Source: Actinobacillus lignieresii
Lineage (GTDB): Bacteria > Pseudomonadota > Gammaproteobacteria > Enterobacterales > Pasteurellaceae
Direction: 5' to 3'
DNA: 64,000 nt
Assembly: GCF_900444945.1 (NCBI RefSeq)
Contig: NZ_UFRM01000001.1
Location: forward strand, 1,250,501 to 1,314,500
Within the stretch, counting starts at the first letter, position 1, and each line of letters begins with the position of its first letter. The position numbers were made by a program, and so were the translations under genes. Positions 1 through 8,597 of the stretch are shown piece by piece. Below the pieces are notes generated by a model that saw only the letters and a program-made list of their open reading frames with translations, was not told the origin of the DNA and made no database searches.

Positions 1-1248
1 CGCAATCGTCCAAATTGTATTTAATTGTAAGAACGGTGCGGAAGCAATTAATAAGATAAACAGTAAACGATAGAATTTAATTCCTTTGGTTCTGCCGTTC
101 GTGAGGTACACGAAACAACGCTCACCGTAATAGCACCAGCCCAAAATAGTGGTAAAGGCGAAGAAAATCAATCCGACGGTAACGATGACCGCCCCGAACG
201 AGCTGTCTAAACCTTGGTTAAAGGCAAGATTGGTTAATTCAGCCCCTTCGGCTTTACCGGTCCAAGCGCTGGTTAATACGATAACTAAACCCGTCATAGT
301 ACACACAATAATCGTATCCAAGAAAGTACCGGTCATGGAAATTAAACCTTGGCGTACCGGCTCTTTAGTTTGTGCCGCCGCTGCCGCAATCGGGGCCGAA
401 CCTAAACCCGATTCATTCGAGAAAATACCGCGTGCCACCCCTAATTGAATTGCTTGCATTACGGTAAAACCGAAGGCTCCGCCCAATGCGGCTTCCGGAT
501 TAAACGCCGCATGCACGATTAACACGATTGCATCCGGTACTTTTTCCGCATTCATAATTAATACGCTGACAGATGCAATCACATAAGCGACCGCCATAAA
601 AGGTACGATAATCGATGCGATTTTAGAAATACGTTTCACACCGCCTAAAATGATCGAAGTCACGACTAAGGTTAAAACAATCGAACTAAATACGACCGGT
701 ATATCGAAAGTCGATTCTAACGAATGAGTAATACCGTTTACTTGCGGGAAGGTACCAATCCCTAATAAGGCAACCAATACACCAAAAAATGCAAATGCTT
801 TTGCCAGCCATTTCCAGTTTTTACCCATTCCCATTTCGATATAATACATCGGGCCGCCGGCGACAAAACCGTCTTTATCACGACCACGGAATTTAATCGC
901 CAATAAACCTTCCGCATATTTGGTCGCCATACCGAATAAAGCAATCAACCACATCCAGAATAATGCGCCCGGTCCGCCCGAATGAATAGCGGTCGCTACG
1001 CCGACAATATTACCGGTACCGATGGTTGCGGCAAGTGCGGTCGAAAGTGCGGCGAAAGCGGAAATATCGCCGGATTGTCCTTTCCCTTTTTCCGGTTTGA
1101 ACATATAGACGAATGCACGCGGAAGCTGCGAGATTTGAATACCTTTCAAAGCGCAAGTCAGATAAATACCGACACCGGAAAGTAAAATTAAAAGCGGAGC
1201 GCCCCAAATAAGGCTATTAATTTGATTAAGAATTGCGTCAAATGACAT
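1..1248 (-). CDS. Sodium:alanine/glycine symporter, AGCS family (C-terminus cut by window)
   Basis: Reading from ATG at 1248 gives an open frame of 416 codons that runs off the window start, so the last part of the roughly 450-500 residue protein is missing. The N-terminus MSFDAILNQINSLIWGAP is followed by alternating hydrophobic segments. Family-typical stretches are visible: ALAATIGTGNIVGVATAI, GGPMYYIEMGMG and VARGIFSNESGLGSAP, which fit the AGCS (DagA/AlsT) Na+-coupled transporters of alanine and glycine. GAGGAACC lies just before the start. The leader carries a tandem glycine riboswitch, so glycine is the likely physiological substrate or signal. A PurR box upstream suggests purine control as well. 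Confidence 0.93.
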   Translation of the reverse strand, partial: MSFDAILNQINSLIWGAPLLILLSGVGIYLTCALKGIQISQLPRAFVYMFKPEKGKGQSGDISAFAALSTALAATIGTGNIVGVATAIHSGGPGALFWMWLIALFGMATKYAEGLLAIKFRGRDKDGFVAGGPMYYIEMGMGKNWKWLAKAFAFFGVLVALLGIGTFPQVNGITHSLESTFDIPVVFSSIVLTLVVTSIILGGVKRISKIASIIVPFMAVAYVIASVSVLIMNAEKVPDAIVLIVHAAFNPEAALGGAFGFTVMQAIQLGVARGIFSNESGLGSAPIAAAAAQTKEPVRQGLISMTGTFLDTIIVCTMTGLVIVLTSAWTGKAEGAELTNLAFNQGLDSSFGAVIVTVGLIFFAFTTILGWCYYGERCFVYLTNGRTKGIKFYRLLFILLIASAPFLQLNTIWTIA

Positions 1249-1361
1249 GATGGTTCCTCGTAAACATAACTTACAAGGAAAGAAAAGCAGGCTATAAGCG
1301 GTCGAATTTCGCCAAAAATTTGCAAAATCCTAAACACAAATAGAAAATAGGTTGTACTTTT

Positions 1362-1545
1362 CTCCCCTGTCCTTTTGCCTGAGCGTTTCATGCTTACGCA
1401 CTTGCGCCTTCGGCGTCCATTTTCCATTAACTACATGGATTGGATCTCTCCAAGGGTTCGTCCAGTAACTGTCCTCGCTATTGCTAGCACCTGAAAGATT
1501 TTACCTCGTCGGTAGAGCTTATCGCTCTTCTCCAGCTACCTTCAT
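1362..1545 (-). promoter_or_regulatory. Tandem glycine riboswitch
   Basis: Read on the minus strand, the 5' aptamer (about 1545-1468) has GCTGGAGAAG, ACCGACGAGG, CTTTCAGG and GCGAGGACAG. The 3' aptamer (about 1462-1362) has TTGGAGAGATCC, CGCCGAAGGCGCAA, CGCTCAGGCAAAAGGACAG and GGGAG. These are the conserved blocks of the glycine riboswitch, present twice with a short linker. It lies between the promoter at 1579-1606 and the symporter start at 1248. No clear intrinsic terminator follows, so how it controls the gene is not evident. The ORF that can be read across it is taken as spurious. Confidence 0.93.
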
Positions 1546-1578
1546 CCGAACGTATCTTTTAAAAAAAGAATGTGCGGA

Positions 1579-1606
1579 ATTCTACCGATTCTTTAAAAAT
1601 CGTCAA
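1579..1606 (-). promoter_or_regulatory. Sigma-70 promoter for the glycine riboswitch/symporter
   Basis: Minus strand -35 TTGACG (1606-1601), 16-bp spacer, -10 TAGAAT (1584-1579). Transcription would start about 30 bases before the first aptamer. Confidence 0.75.
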
Positions 1607-1626
1607 TAGCCTAAAAACATATTTTT

Positions 1627-1642
1627 AAGCAAACGTTTGCTT
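1627..1642. promoter_or_regulatory. PurR operator
   Basis: A perfect 16-bp palindrome, AAGCAAACGTTTGCTT, matches the PurR consensus ACGCAAACGTTTGCGT except at the outer bases. It sits about 20 bp upstream of the -35 box of the symporter promoter. A near-identical box is found at purD in this same window. Confidence 0.75.
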
Positions 1643-1667
1643 TTTGCTTATAGTTTACACAATCCAA

Positions 1668-1709
1668 TAAAAAAGCGACCGCTGTTATGATATTGGCGAT
1701 CGCTTTTTC
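1668..1709. terminator. Intrinsic terminator after the PerM-type permease
   Basis: The arms AAAAGCGACCGC and GCGATCGCTTTT form a stem with one G-T pair, flanked by A and T runs on both sides. It lies directly 3' of the minus-strand permease and before the PurR box of the next unit. Confidence 0.75.
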
Positions 1710-1713
1710 ACCT

Positions 1714-2766
1714 TTAACGACGAATCGGTACTTCTTCTATATCACCCAGTAATACCGCATAACGACGGGTCGAACGGCTTGACTCTAAAGCGATTTTTAA
1801 CGCCATCGTAAGCGGTACGGACAACAACATACCGACCGTACCTAATAACCAACCCCAGAATAATAAAGACAAGAACACGACAAGGGTTGAAAGCCCGAGA
1901 CGTTTACCCATCATTTTCGGCTCCAAGACATTACCGAATAACATATTGATGCCAACTACCCCAATCAATACGCCGATACCGACGGAAAATCCGTTTAATA
2001 AAAGCGCTTGTAATACAATCGGAATACCGGCTAAAAACGAACCGATATTCGGAATATAATTCAGTAAAAAAGCAAGTGTCGCCCAAAGCACCGCATATTG
2101 CACATCAAGCACGATCAATAAAATCCAAATCGAGATACCGGTTAATGCACTCACAACCGTTTTTACCCCTAAATAGCCGATAACTCCGTCTAATACTTGA
2201 TTAAGATAATATTCTTCATTCGACAAATCATCATCCGGACTTAATGCCAAAGCCAGTTTATATTTAGCCATCGGTGATTCGAACAACATAAAAATCACCA
2301 CTAAAAATAACACGAAAATATTCGACACCACACCGGAAAAGCTAAGCAGCAAACGGCTGACAAAATTCATAACTACGCTTGGGTCGAATTTATTCAGCAC
2401 ATCTTCTTGGGTAATACTAATCGGTAAATTATAGGCTTTAATCAAAGCAAAAACCGTGTCCAAACGCTCCGTTAATAGCACCTTATATTGCGGAATCGAA
2501 GCGGTAAATTCCTGAATCGCCCCATTAAACATTCCGGCCAGAAAGAAGAAAATTAAAACGATTAAACCGAGTAATAAACCGATTGCCAGCCCTAACGGAA
2601 TATGACGCTTGGTCATAAACTTAATAATCGGCGAGCAAATAATCGCAATAAATAATGACAACAAGAAAGGAATAATAATCTCCCCCGCCATTTTTATACC
2701 GGCGAGAATCACTATAATTGAGGCCGTAGCAACCAATACTTTAGTTAATGAAGATCGATGTTCCAT
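1714..2766 (-). CDS. AI-2E exporter/PerM family membrane permease
   Basis: About 350 residues of a polytopic membrane protein. The N-terminus MEHRSSLTKVLVATASIIVI leads into hydrophobic segments, and the C-terminal half has GVKTVVSALTGISIW, NYIPNIGSFLAGIP and PKMMGKRLGLSTL, the last two typical of the PerM/TqsA/YdiK family. The family is linked to export of small molecules, but no substrate can be assigned here. The start at 2766 is preferred because GGAG lies four bases before it; a start at 2790 would fall in an uptake-sequence copy with no ribosome binding site. Single-gene unit with its own terminator. Confidence 0.85.
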   Translation of the reverse strand: MEHRSSLTKVLVATASIIVILAGIKMAGEIIIPFLLSLFIAIICSPIIKFMTKRHIPLGLAIGLLLGLIVLIFFFLAGMFNGAIQEFTASIPQYKVLLTERLDTVFALIKAYNLPISITQEDVLNKFDPSVVMNFVSRLLLSFSGVVSNIFVLFLVVIFMLFESPMAKYKLALALSPDDDLSNEEYYLNQVLDGVIGYLGVKTVVSALTGISIWILLIVLDVQYAVLWATLAFLLNYIPNIGSFLAGIPIVLQALLLNGFSVGIGVLIGVVGINMLFGNVLEPKMMGKRLGLSTLVVFLSLLFWGWLLGTVGMLLSVPLTMALKIALESSRSTRRYAVLLGDIEEVPIRR

Positions 2767-2825
2767 AATGCTCCGAAAACAAGCGGTCAAATTTTGATAA
2801 ATTTTTACAATTCACACATCATAAA

Positions 2826-2855
2826 CAAAGAGGCGATTACTCAATCGCCTCTTCA
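2826..2855 (-). terminator. Terminator of the cytochrome b562 gene
   Basis: AGAGGCGATT (2829-2838) pairs with AATCGCCTCT (2843-2852) across a 4-base loop, and a T-rich stretch follows on the minus strand. It starts a few bases after the stop at 2860. Confidence 0.75.
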
Positions 2856-2859
2856 ATCG

Positions 2860-3234
2860 TTATTTATACTCTAAATGGTATTTTTTCTTAAGTCCGTTTA
2901 AACGTGATACAGCCATTTTGGCTTCTTCCAATTTATCTTGTTTAGCCAGTTCTTCCGCTTTCTTCACTTCGTCAATCACTTCTTGCATACCTGCTTGATA
3001 GCCTTTGAATAGTTCTTGATCACCGCCTAAACTTGCCGGCATCGTATTTTTAGCTTTTTCCGCTTGTACTAAGAATTGTTTTGCCGATTCTTGAAACTCC
3101 GTAGCCGTTTGAGCTCGAGTAAAGGCACTCATATACTTGTTCATTTGGAACATTTCCATCATCACGCCGTTTGCTAATGCAGCCGATGAAAATGCAAGCA
3201 TCGCCACCGCTAACGTTTGTTTAAATTTATTCAT
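2860..3234 (-). CDS. cybC: Cytochrome b562 family periplasmic protein
   Basis: The signal peptide NKFKQTLAVAMLAFSSAALA is followed by about 105 residues of helical, Lys/Glu-rich sequence, the size of a four-helix cytochrome b562. The heme ligands of the family are a Met near the mature N-terminus and a His near the C-terminus. Here several Met (MMEMFQM) and the ending KKKYHLEYK match the E. coli arrangement (AYHQKYR). The start is one of two adjacent ATGs at 3237/3234; GGGA is better spaced for 3234. Probably a soluble electron carrier; the partner is unknown. Confidence 0.75.
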   Translation of the reverse strand: MNKFKQTLAVAMLAFSSAALANGVMMEMFQMNKYMSAFTRAQTATEFQESAKQFLVQAEKAKNTMPASLGGDQELFKGYQAGMQEVIDEVKKAEELAKQDKLEEAKMAVSRLNGLKKKYHLEYK

Positions 3235-3333
3235 CATTTTTCCCACATGTTAAGTGATAGATTAAAAAATCGTATTCTAATCTATCTATATCTTGCTAGA
3301 AAGCAATATTTGCTAGAAAATAGACAACTTTAC

Positions 3334-3353
3334 ACGCTCTACCTGTAGAGCGT
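3334..3353. repeat. Perfect palindrome in the trhP leader
   Basis: ACGCTCTAC-CT-GTAGAGCGT is a 9-bp perfect dyad ending 15 bp before the trhP ribosome binding site. Two direct copies of TTGCTAGAAA (about 3293 and 3310) lie just upstream. This could be an operator or an RNA hairpin; no factor is recognised. Confidence 0.5.
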
Positions 3354-3383
3354 ACTGACTTGTTATCAGAAGAGAATAAACCT

Positions 3384-4781
3384 ATGTCCGAATTAAAATA
3401 CCCGAAACCCGAATTACTCTCGCCTGCCGGCACCTTAAAAAATATGCGCTATGCGTTTGCTTACGGTGCAGATGCCGTTTATGCCGGCCAGCCACGCTAT
3501 AGTTTACGTGTCCGTAATAATGAATTTAACCATGCCAACTTACAAATTGCGATTGATGAAGCGCATAGTTTAGGCAAAAAATTCTATGTGGTGGTGAATA
3601 TTGCGCCGCACAACTCAAAGCTAAAAACCTTTATCAAAGATCTTAAAGTTGTGGTGGATATGAAACCGGATGCACTGATTATGTCCGATCCCGGCTTAAT
3701 TATGCTCGTGCGTGAAAACTTCCCAGAAATCGATATTCACCTTTCAGTACAAGCGAATGCGGTAAACTGGGCGACGGTAAAATTCTGGAAACAGATGGGG
3801 CTTACCCGTGTCATTCTTTCACGTGAATTATCATTGGAAGAAATCGAAGAAATCCGCCAGCAAGTGCCGGATATCGAGCTTGAAATCTTCGTACACGGCG
3901 CACTTTGTATGGCATATTCAGGTCGTTGCCTATTGTCCGGTTATATCAATAAACGTGACCCGAACCAAGGTACTTGTACCAACGCTTGCCGTTGGGAATA
4001 CAAAATGGAAGAAGGCACAACAGATGAAGTCGGTAACATCGTGCCGCAATCCGCCGTTCAACGTTACGAGCCGGAAATCGAAGTGAAAAATATTGCCCCG
4101 ACATTAGGCGAAGGTTCACATACCGATAAAGTTTTCCTATATACCGAGCCAAACCGTCCGGACGAGCAAATGACCGCATTTGAAGATGAACACGGCACTT
4201 ACTTTATGAACTCAAAAGACTTACGAGCCGTACAACACGTGGAAAGATTAACCCAAATGGGCGTCCACTCACTTAAAATTGAAGGGCGTACTAAGTCGTT
4301 CTATTACTGTGCACGTACCGCTCAAGTTTATCGTAAAGCGATTGACGATGCGGCGGCAGGTAAACCGTTTGACGAATCATTAATGGATACCTTGGAATCG
4401 CTTGCTCATCGAGGCTATACCGAAGGCTTCTTGCGTCGTCATACCCATGACGAATATCAAAACTACGAATACGGCTACTCGATTTCGGACCGCCAACAAT
4501 TTGTCGGCGAATTTACCGGTAAACGTAACGCCGAAGGTATGGCGGAAGTCGCGGTTAAAAATAAATTCCTCGTGGGGGATTCGGTAGAAATGATGACCCC
4601 GAAAGGTAATATCGTGTTTAAAATCGAGCGTATGCTAAACCGCAAAAATGAACAAGTGGAAGCGGGGCTTGGTGACGGGCATTTCGTCTTTTTAGACGTG
4701 CCGGCGGATGTTGATTTGGACTACGCACTTCTTATGCGTAATCTTGTGGATGCGAATACCAGAAATCCGCATAAAGCGTGA
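3384..4781 (+). CDS. trhP: tRNA 5-hydroxyuridine modification protein TrhP (peptidase U32 family)
   Basis: 465 residues, the usual length for YegQ/TrhP. This family makes 5-hydroxyuridine at tRNA position 34, using prephenate. The N-terminus has PELLSPAGTLKNMRYAFAYGADAVYAG. The U32 signature is at about residues 170-195: EIFVHGALCMAYSGRCLLSG, followed by TCTNACRW, which supplies clustered cysteines for an iron-sulfur centre. The start at 3384 is supported by AGAAGAG nine bases upstream; a TTG at 3360 reads in frame but has no such site. Monocistronic. Confidence 0.93.
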   Translation: MSELKYPKPELLSPAGTLKNMRYAFAYGADAVYAGQPRYSLRVRNNEFNHANLQIAIDEAHSLGKKFYVVVNIAPHNSKLKTFIKDLKVVVDMKPDALIMSDPGLIMLVRENFPEIDIHLSVQANAVNWATVKFWKQMGLTRVILSRELSLEEIEEIRQQVPDIELEIFVHGALCMAYSGRCLLSGYINKRDPNQGTCTNACRWEYKMEEGTTDEVGNIVPQSAVQRYEPEIEVKNIAPTLGEGSHTDKVFLYTEPNRPDEQMTAFEDEHGTYFMNSKDLRAVQHVERLTQMGVHSLKIEGRTKSFYYCARTAQVYRKAIDDAAAGKPFDESLMDTLESLAHRGYTEGFLRRHTHDEYQNYEYGYSISDRQQFVGEFTGKRNAEGMAEVAVKNKFLVGDSVEMMTPKGNIVFKIERMLNRKNEQVEAGLGDGHFVFLDVPADVDLDYALLMRNLVDANTRNPHKA

Positions 4782-4829
4782 TCTTCCTCACAAAATAAGC
4801 AATGTATGAAAAATGTTGCAAATTTGTTA

Positions 4830-4857
4830 TTGAATTTAAACACAAGATACATATAAT
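4830..4857 (+). promoter_or_regulatory. Strong promoter of a candidate small RNA
   Basis: -35 TTGAAT (4830-4835), 16-bp spacer, perfect -10 TATAAT (4852-4857). It fires into a 60-base stretch that ends in an intrinsic terminator. Confidence 0.7.
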
Positions 4858-4863
4858 TTTGCA

Positions 4864-4925
4864 CAGTACTCAAAGAAGTATGACTCCATAATAAATTTCA
4901 CCCCTCAGGAACGAGGGGTTTTTTT
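4864..4925 (+). ncRNA. Candidate small RNA, about 62 nt, unrecognised
   Basis: The stretch between a consensus promoter and a strong terminator (stem CCCCTC/GAGGGG then seven T) has no ORF. Start is inferred 7 bases after the -10 box. The 5' part is single-stranded and A-rich and could pair with targets. It may instead be an attenuated leader for the ligase gene that begins about 100 bases later. I do not recognise the family. Confidence 0.5.
4900..4925 (+). terminator. Intrinsic terminator
   Basis: ACCCCTC-AGGAAC-GAGGGGT followed by a run of T. It ends the candidate small RNA and may also stop read-through from trhP. Confidence 0.85.
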
Positions 4926-5027
4926 ATGTTTATTCAAAAAATTTATATAACTAAATCGCCTTTTCTTTCCTCTCCTCTACAATTTTTAAGTATAATAACT
5001 CGTCATTCTTTTTATATGGAACATGCT

Positions 5028-6275
5028 ATGTTAGCGCGAGTTAAATCTTATAATAACCAACTCTATTCAATCCTAATCGGTCTGTTTTTTATTTTGGCGC
5101 TTCCTTTAAAAATCAGTTATAGCCTAATTCCGATTCTATTGGCTGTTTCAGGTATTGCGTTACTTGTTCCCCATATTAAATCCCGTACTTTTAACTTAGA
5201 TAAAGCGGATAAATGGCTGATTGCTTCGTTTGTCTTTTACTTTACGCTTTGTGTGATTTCATTCATGACGCATAAAGGCAAATTCAGCGAGCTTGATCTA
5301 CCGAGTCGAGCCGTTCTCACTCTGCCGATTCTAGCCGTATTGTATAAAAAGCACATTCAACAAGTATGGATCCTATATGCTATTCTAGCCGGCGGTATTG
5401 TGGCGGGAGTCGTCAGTATCATTCAAGTTTTCGGTTTTGATCTTGATAAGCCCTTTCCGAAAACGATGCATATCCAAGCCGGTGATATGGCAATGTCTTT
5501 AGCTATGTTCTCATTTTGCGCATTATTTTATTTCCATGCGCAGAAACAACGTCTATTGACCGTTACTTGTTTAATCGCCGGATTACTTGCGATGATTGCC
5601 AGTTTCCTAACGACCGCACGCGGTGCTTGGATCGGTGTTCCGGCTGTGCTTGCGGTCATTTTCTTGTTAAACCGTAAGAACTTATCCAAATGGGTCGTTA
5701 CCAGCGTACTTTTAATCACACTTTCCGGCGGATTCTTTGCTAAAGAGACGATTTACCAGCGTTATCTTGAAGCGAAAAGCGATATTTCCGCTTATGTAGA
5801 TCGTTCAAATACCAGCACCTCCGTCGGCGCTCGTTTTGATATGTGGAAAAGTTCGCTACTGGGCATTCAAGAAAAACCGCTATTCGGTTGGGGGTTAGAA
5901 GGCGCTAAAGAAATGCGTAAACAGCACTTTGAGCAAGGAAAGATTTCCCAGTACGCATCCGGATTTGCACACGCGCATAACCAATATTTACACGATACCG
6001 CAACCAGAGGCGTATTAGGATTAATCGCTTTATTAGCTATTTTATTTGTACCGCTTAGCTCGTTTTGGCGCAATATACGACAAGCCGCACCGAATTCGTT
6101 AGCTCACTTATGGGGCGTTCTCGGGATTACGCATATTTTATTAATGATGAGCTACTTTTTAACTCAAGCGTTTTTATCGCATAATTCTGGCGTAATGTTT
6201 TATTTTACCGTTACGCTTATTTTCCTAGGATTACAAAAAACCGCACAAAATCAATCGCTTGTAGGAACTCAATAA
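5028..6275 (+). CDS. waaL: O-antigen/LOS ligase, WaaL (Wzy_C) family
   Basis: About 415 residues, nearly all membrane helices, with a large hydrophilic loop near the C-terminus. The loop contains the Wzy_C signature GWGLEGAKEMRK...FAHAHNQYLHDTATRGVLG, where the HxHNxxL motif is typical of the periplasmic ligase active loop. The family transfers polysaccharide from undecaprenyl diphosphate to lipid A-core. The start at 5028 has GGAA six bases upstream; in-frame ATGs at 5016 and 4926 read through the preceding terminator region and are less likely. The stop overlaps the waaA start (TAATG), so the two are probably co-translated. Confidence 0.82.
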   Translation: MLARVKSYNNQLYSILIGLFFILALPLKISYSLIPILLAVSGIALLVPHIKSRTFNLDKADKWLIASFVFYFTLCVISFMTHKGKFSELDLPSRAVLTLPILAVLYKKHIQQVWILYAILAGGIVAGVVSIIQVFGFDLDKPFPKTMHIQAGDMAMSLAMFSFCALFYFHAQKQRLLTVTCLIAGLLAMIASFLTTARGAWIGVPAVLAVIFLLNRKNLSKWVVTSVLLITLSGGFFAKETIYQRYLEAKSDISAYVDRSNTSTSVGARFDMWKSSLLGIQEKPLFGWGLEGAKEMRKQHFEQGKISQYASGFAHAHNQYLHDTATRGVLGLIALLAILFVPLSSFWRNIRQAAPNSLAHLWGVLGITHILLMMSYFLTQAFLSHNSGVMFYFTVTLIFLGLQKTAQNQSLVGTQ

Positions 6276-7555
6276 TGTTACGTATTTTCTATACCGTTAT
6301 CAGTTACATTATTCAACCGTTCATCTTACTGATGATGTGGAAACGCGGTTATAAACAACCGGCTTATCGTCATCGTTTATTTGAACGTTACGGTTGTTAT
6401 CATGAATTGGCAAAGCCCGTAGCGGGCGGTATTATCGTGCATGCCGCCTCAGTGGGAGAGGTTATCGCCGCAACACCGTTAATTAGGGAAATTCAAACCG
6501 CCTATCCCGAGTTGCCGATTACGGTTACAACCGTTACGCCGACGGGATCCGCGCGGGTCAAATCCGCTTTCGGCAATAGCGTGTCACATTTTTATTTGCC
6601 TTATGATTTACCCGATGCCATTTTACGTTTTCTAAACTTTATCAATCCTAAATTGATGATTGTAATTGAAACCGAATTATGGCCGAATCTTATTCATCAG
6701 GTTCATAAGAAAGGCATAGCCTTTATCATTGCTAATGCTCGACTTTCGCCTCGTTCCGCCAAACGCTACGGTTGGATTAAGCCTAGCGTCGAACATATGT
6801 TAAATAAAATCTCATTAATTATGGCGCAAGATGCGGTCAGTGCCGAACGCTATTTAGCATTAGGTTTTTCTCCCGAAAAATTGGTCAATACCGGTAACCT
6901 GAAATTTGATTTGGAAATTACCGATACGTTACGTCATAAAGTGGATAATACGAAACAAGAGTTGAATTTGGCTAACCGCCCGGTTTGGATCGCCGGCAGC
7001 ACGCATGAAGGTGAAGAAAAGCTGATCCTAGACGCACATAGACAACTTCTCTCTCAATGGCCGGATTTAGTACTAATTTTAGTGCCGCGCCACCCCGAGC
7101 GATTCGGAACGGTGGAGGAATTATTAGTCAAATCCAATCTCAATTATATAAAACGTACCGATAAACATCCGTTAAAACCCAATACTCAGGTTCTACTCGG
7201 CGATACCATGGGAGAAATGATGCAATTATACGGGTTAGCTAAAATTGCTTTTGTCGGCGGAAGTTTAGTCAAACACGGCGGACATAACCCGTTAGAACCG
7301 ATTGCTTTTGAACTTCCGGTTATTTCCGGTGTACATACATTTAATTTTCCGGAAATTTTTGAAAAATTGCGTTATGTGAAAGGGGTGGTAGAAGTGAAAT
7401 CCGATGCGCAAGACATCGCACAAGCGGTACACTTTTTACTCAGCAATGAGGATGTTTGTCAAAAAATCAGCCAAGCAGGGTTCGATGTTTTACAAGAAAA
7501 TCAAGGCGCTCTCAAACGCCATATGGCACTTATCGCCCCTTACTTAGAGAAATAA
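6275..7555 (+). CDS. waaA: 3-deoxy-D-manno-octulosonic acid (Kdo) transferase
   Basis: 426 residues, full length for WaaA/KdtA, the inner-membrane glycosyltransferase that adds Kdo to lipid A precursor. An N-terminal anchor ([21 protein letters not shown]) is followed by the acceptor domain with [15 protein letters not shown] and the TELWPNL motif. The C-terminal GT-B domain has [16 protein letters not shown] and [18 protein letters not shown]. Pasteurellaceae enzymes known to date add a single Kdo; this cannot be told from sequence here. It overlaps waaL at the start and coaD follows after one base, as in many Gammaproteobacteria. Confidence 0.96.
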   Translation: MLRIFYTVISYIIQPFILLMMWKRGYKQPAYRHRLFERYGCYHELAKPVAGGIIVHAASVGEVIAATPLIREIQTAYPELPITVTTVTPTGSARVKSAFGNSVSHFYLPYDLPDAILRFLNFINPKLMIVIETELWPNLIHQVHKKGIAFIIANARLSPRSAKRYGWIKPSVEHMLNKISLIMAQDAVSAERYLALGFSPEKLVNTGNLKFDLEITDTLRHKVDNTKQELNLANRPVWIAGSTHEGEEKLILDAHRQLLSQWPDLVLILVPRHPERFGTVEELLVKSNLNYIKRTDKHPLKPNTQVLLGDTMGEMMQLYGLAKIAFVGGSLVKHGGHNPLEPIAFELPVISGVHTFNFPEIFEKLRYVKGVVEVKSDAQDIAQAVHFLLSNEDVCQKISQAGFDVLQENQGALKRHMALIAPYLEK

Positions 7556-7556
7556 A

Positions 7557-8033
7557 ATGAGCTATACCGTTATTTATGCAGGGACTTTTGATCCCATTAC
7601 CAACGGACATTTAGATATTATCGAACGAGCGTCCGAGCTATTCGGACAAGTGATTGTCGCCGTTGCGAAAAACTCGAGTAAACAACCGTTATTCTCACTT
7701 GAAGAACGAACTGCTTTGGTGCGACAAAGTTGCGCTCATTTAGCTAACGTACAAGCGGTCGGATTTAGCGGATTACTTGCGGATTTTGCCAAACAACACC
7801 AAGCGAAAGCATTAGTCCGAGGGATCCGTGGCAGTGATGATATTGAGTATGAAATTCAGCTTGCTCAACTGAACGATAAATTATCCGGACGACTGGACAC
7901 CGTGTTTTTACCGCCGTCCGTCACCTGGCGTTATTTATCTTCGACAATGGTACGTGAAATTTATCGCCATCAAGGCGATGTGGCACAATTTGTGCCTAAT
8001 GCGGTACTTTGCGCCTTAAAAGAAAAGGAATAA
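7557..8033 (+). CDS. coaD: Phosphopantetheine adenylyltransferase
   Basis: 158 residues, normal length. The nucleotidyltransferase signature [14 protein letters not shown] is at residues 9-22, with the distal ATP motif SSTMVREI near residue 128 and [12 protein letters not shown] in between. It converts 4'-phosphopantetheine and ATP to dephospho-CoA, the fourth step in CoA synthesis. It follows waaA by one base, so it is in the LPS operon. Confidence 0.97.
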   Translation: MSYTVIYAGTFDPITNGHLDIIERASELFGQVIVAVAKNSSKQPLFSLEERTALVRQSCAHLANVQAVGFSGLLADFAKQHQAKALVRGIRGSDDIEYEIQLAQLNDKLSGRLDTVFLPPSVTWRYLSSTMVREIYRHQGDVAQFVPNAVLCALKEKE

Positions 8034-8035
8034 AT

Positions 8036-8590
8036 ATGAGTAAATTAGATAACCAAAATCTTATATGGATCGATTTGGAAATGACCGGACTTGATCCGGA
8101 AAAAGAGCGTATTATCGAAGTTGCGACGATTGTAACGGATAAAGATTTAAATATTTTAGCCGAAGGTCCGGTATTAACCGTTCATCAATCGAACGATTTG
8201 CTTAATAAAATGAGTGATTGGTGCATTAAAACGCATACGGAAAACGGCTTAATCGAACGCGTAAAACAAAGTAAATTAACCGAACGTGCGGTCGAATTAC
8301 AAACCATCGATTTTTTAAAACAGTGGGTGCCGAAAGGTGCTTCGCCGATTTGCGGTAACAGCGTAGCGCAAGATAAGCGTTTCTTGTATAAATATATGCC
8401 GGATCTTGCCGATTATTTTCATTATCGCCAGTTGGATGTGAGTACTTTAAAAGAACTTGCGCGCCGTTGGAAACCGGATATGCTGAATGCCTTCAACAAA
8501 AAAAATACGCATTTGGCTTTAGATGATATTCGAGAATCGATCGAAGAATTAAAATTTTACCGTACCCATTTTATTAATTTAGAGAAATAA
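8036..8590 (+). CDS. orn: Oligoribonuclease
   Basis: 184 residues. A DEDDh 3'-5' exonuclease with [20 protein letters not shown] (Exo I), [14 protein letters not shown] (Exo II) and [14 protein letters not shown] (Exo III with catalytic His). It clears 2-5 nt RNA fragments and pGpG in the cytoplasm. The start at 8036 has AAGGAA directly upstream; a longer in-frame start overlapping coaD is unlikely. It is two bases after the coaD stop. Confidence 0.96.
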   Translation: MSKLDNQNLIWIDLEMTGLDPEKERIIEVATIVTDKDLNILAEGPVLTVHQSNDLLNKMSDWCIKTHTENGLIERVKQSKLTERAVELQTIDFLKQWVPKGASPICGNSVAQDKRFLYKYMPDLADYFHYRQLDVSTLKELARRWKPDMLNAFNKKNTHLALDDIRESIEELKFYRTHFINLEK

Positions 8591-8597
8591 CCGTCCG

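Noticed and set aside
149..448. Plus-strand ORF of 99 codons
   Set aside because: Antisense to the sodium:alanine symporter, whose frame has clear family motifs.
1033..1041. Haemophilus-type uptake core AAGTGCGGT
   Set aside because: A single copy inside a conserved coding region is expected by chance and does not by itself show transfer.
1188..1427. Minus-strand ORF of 79 codons upstream of the symporter
   Set aside because: It lies across the second glycine aptamer and the leader; the RNA motifs explain the sequence better.
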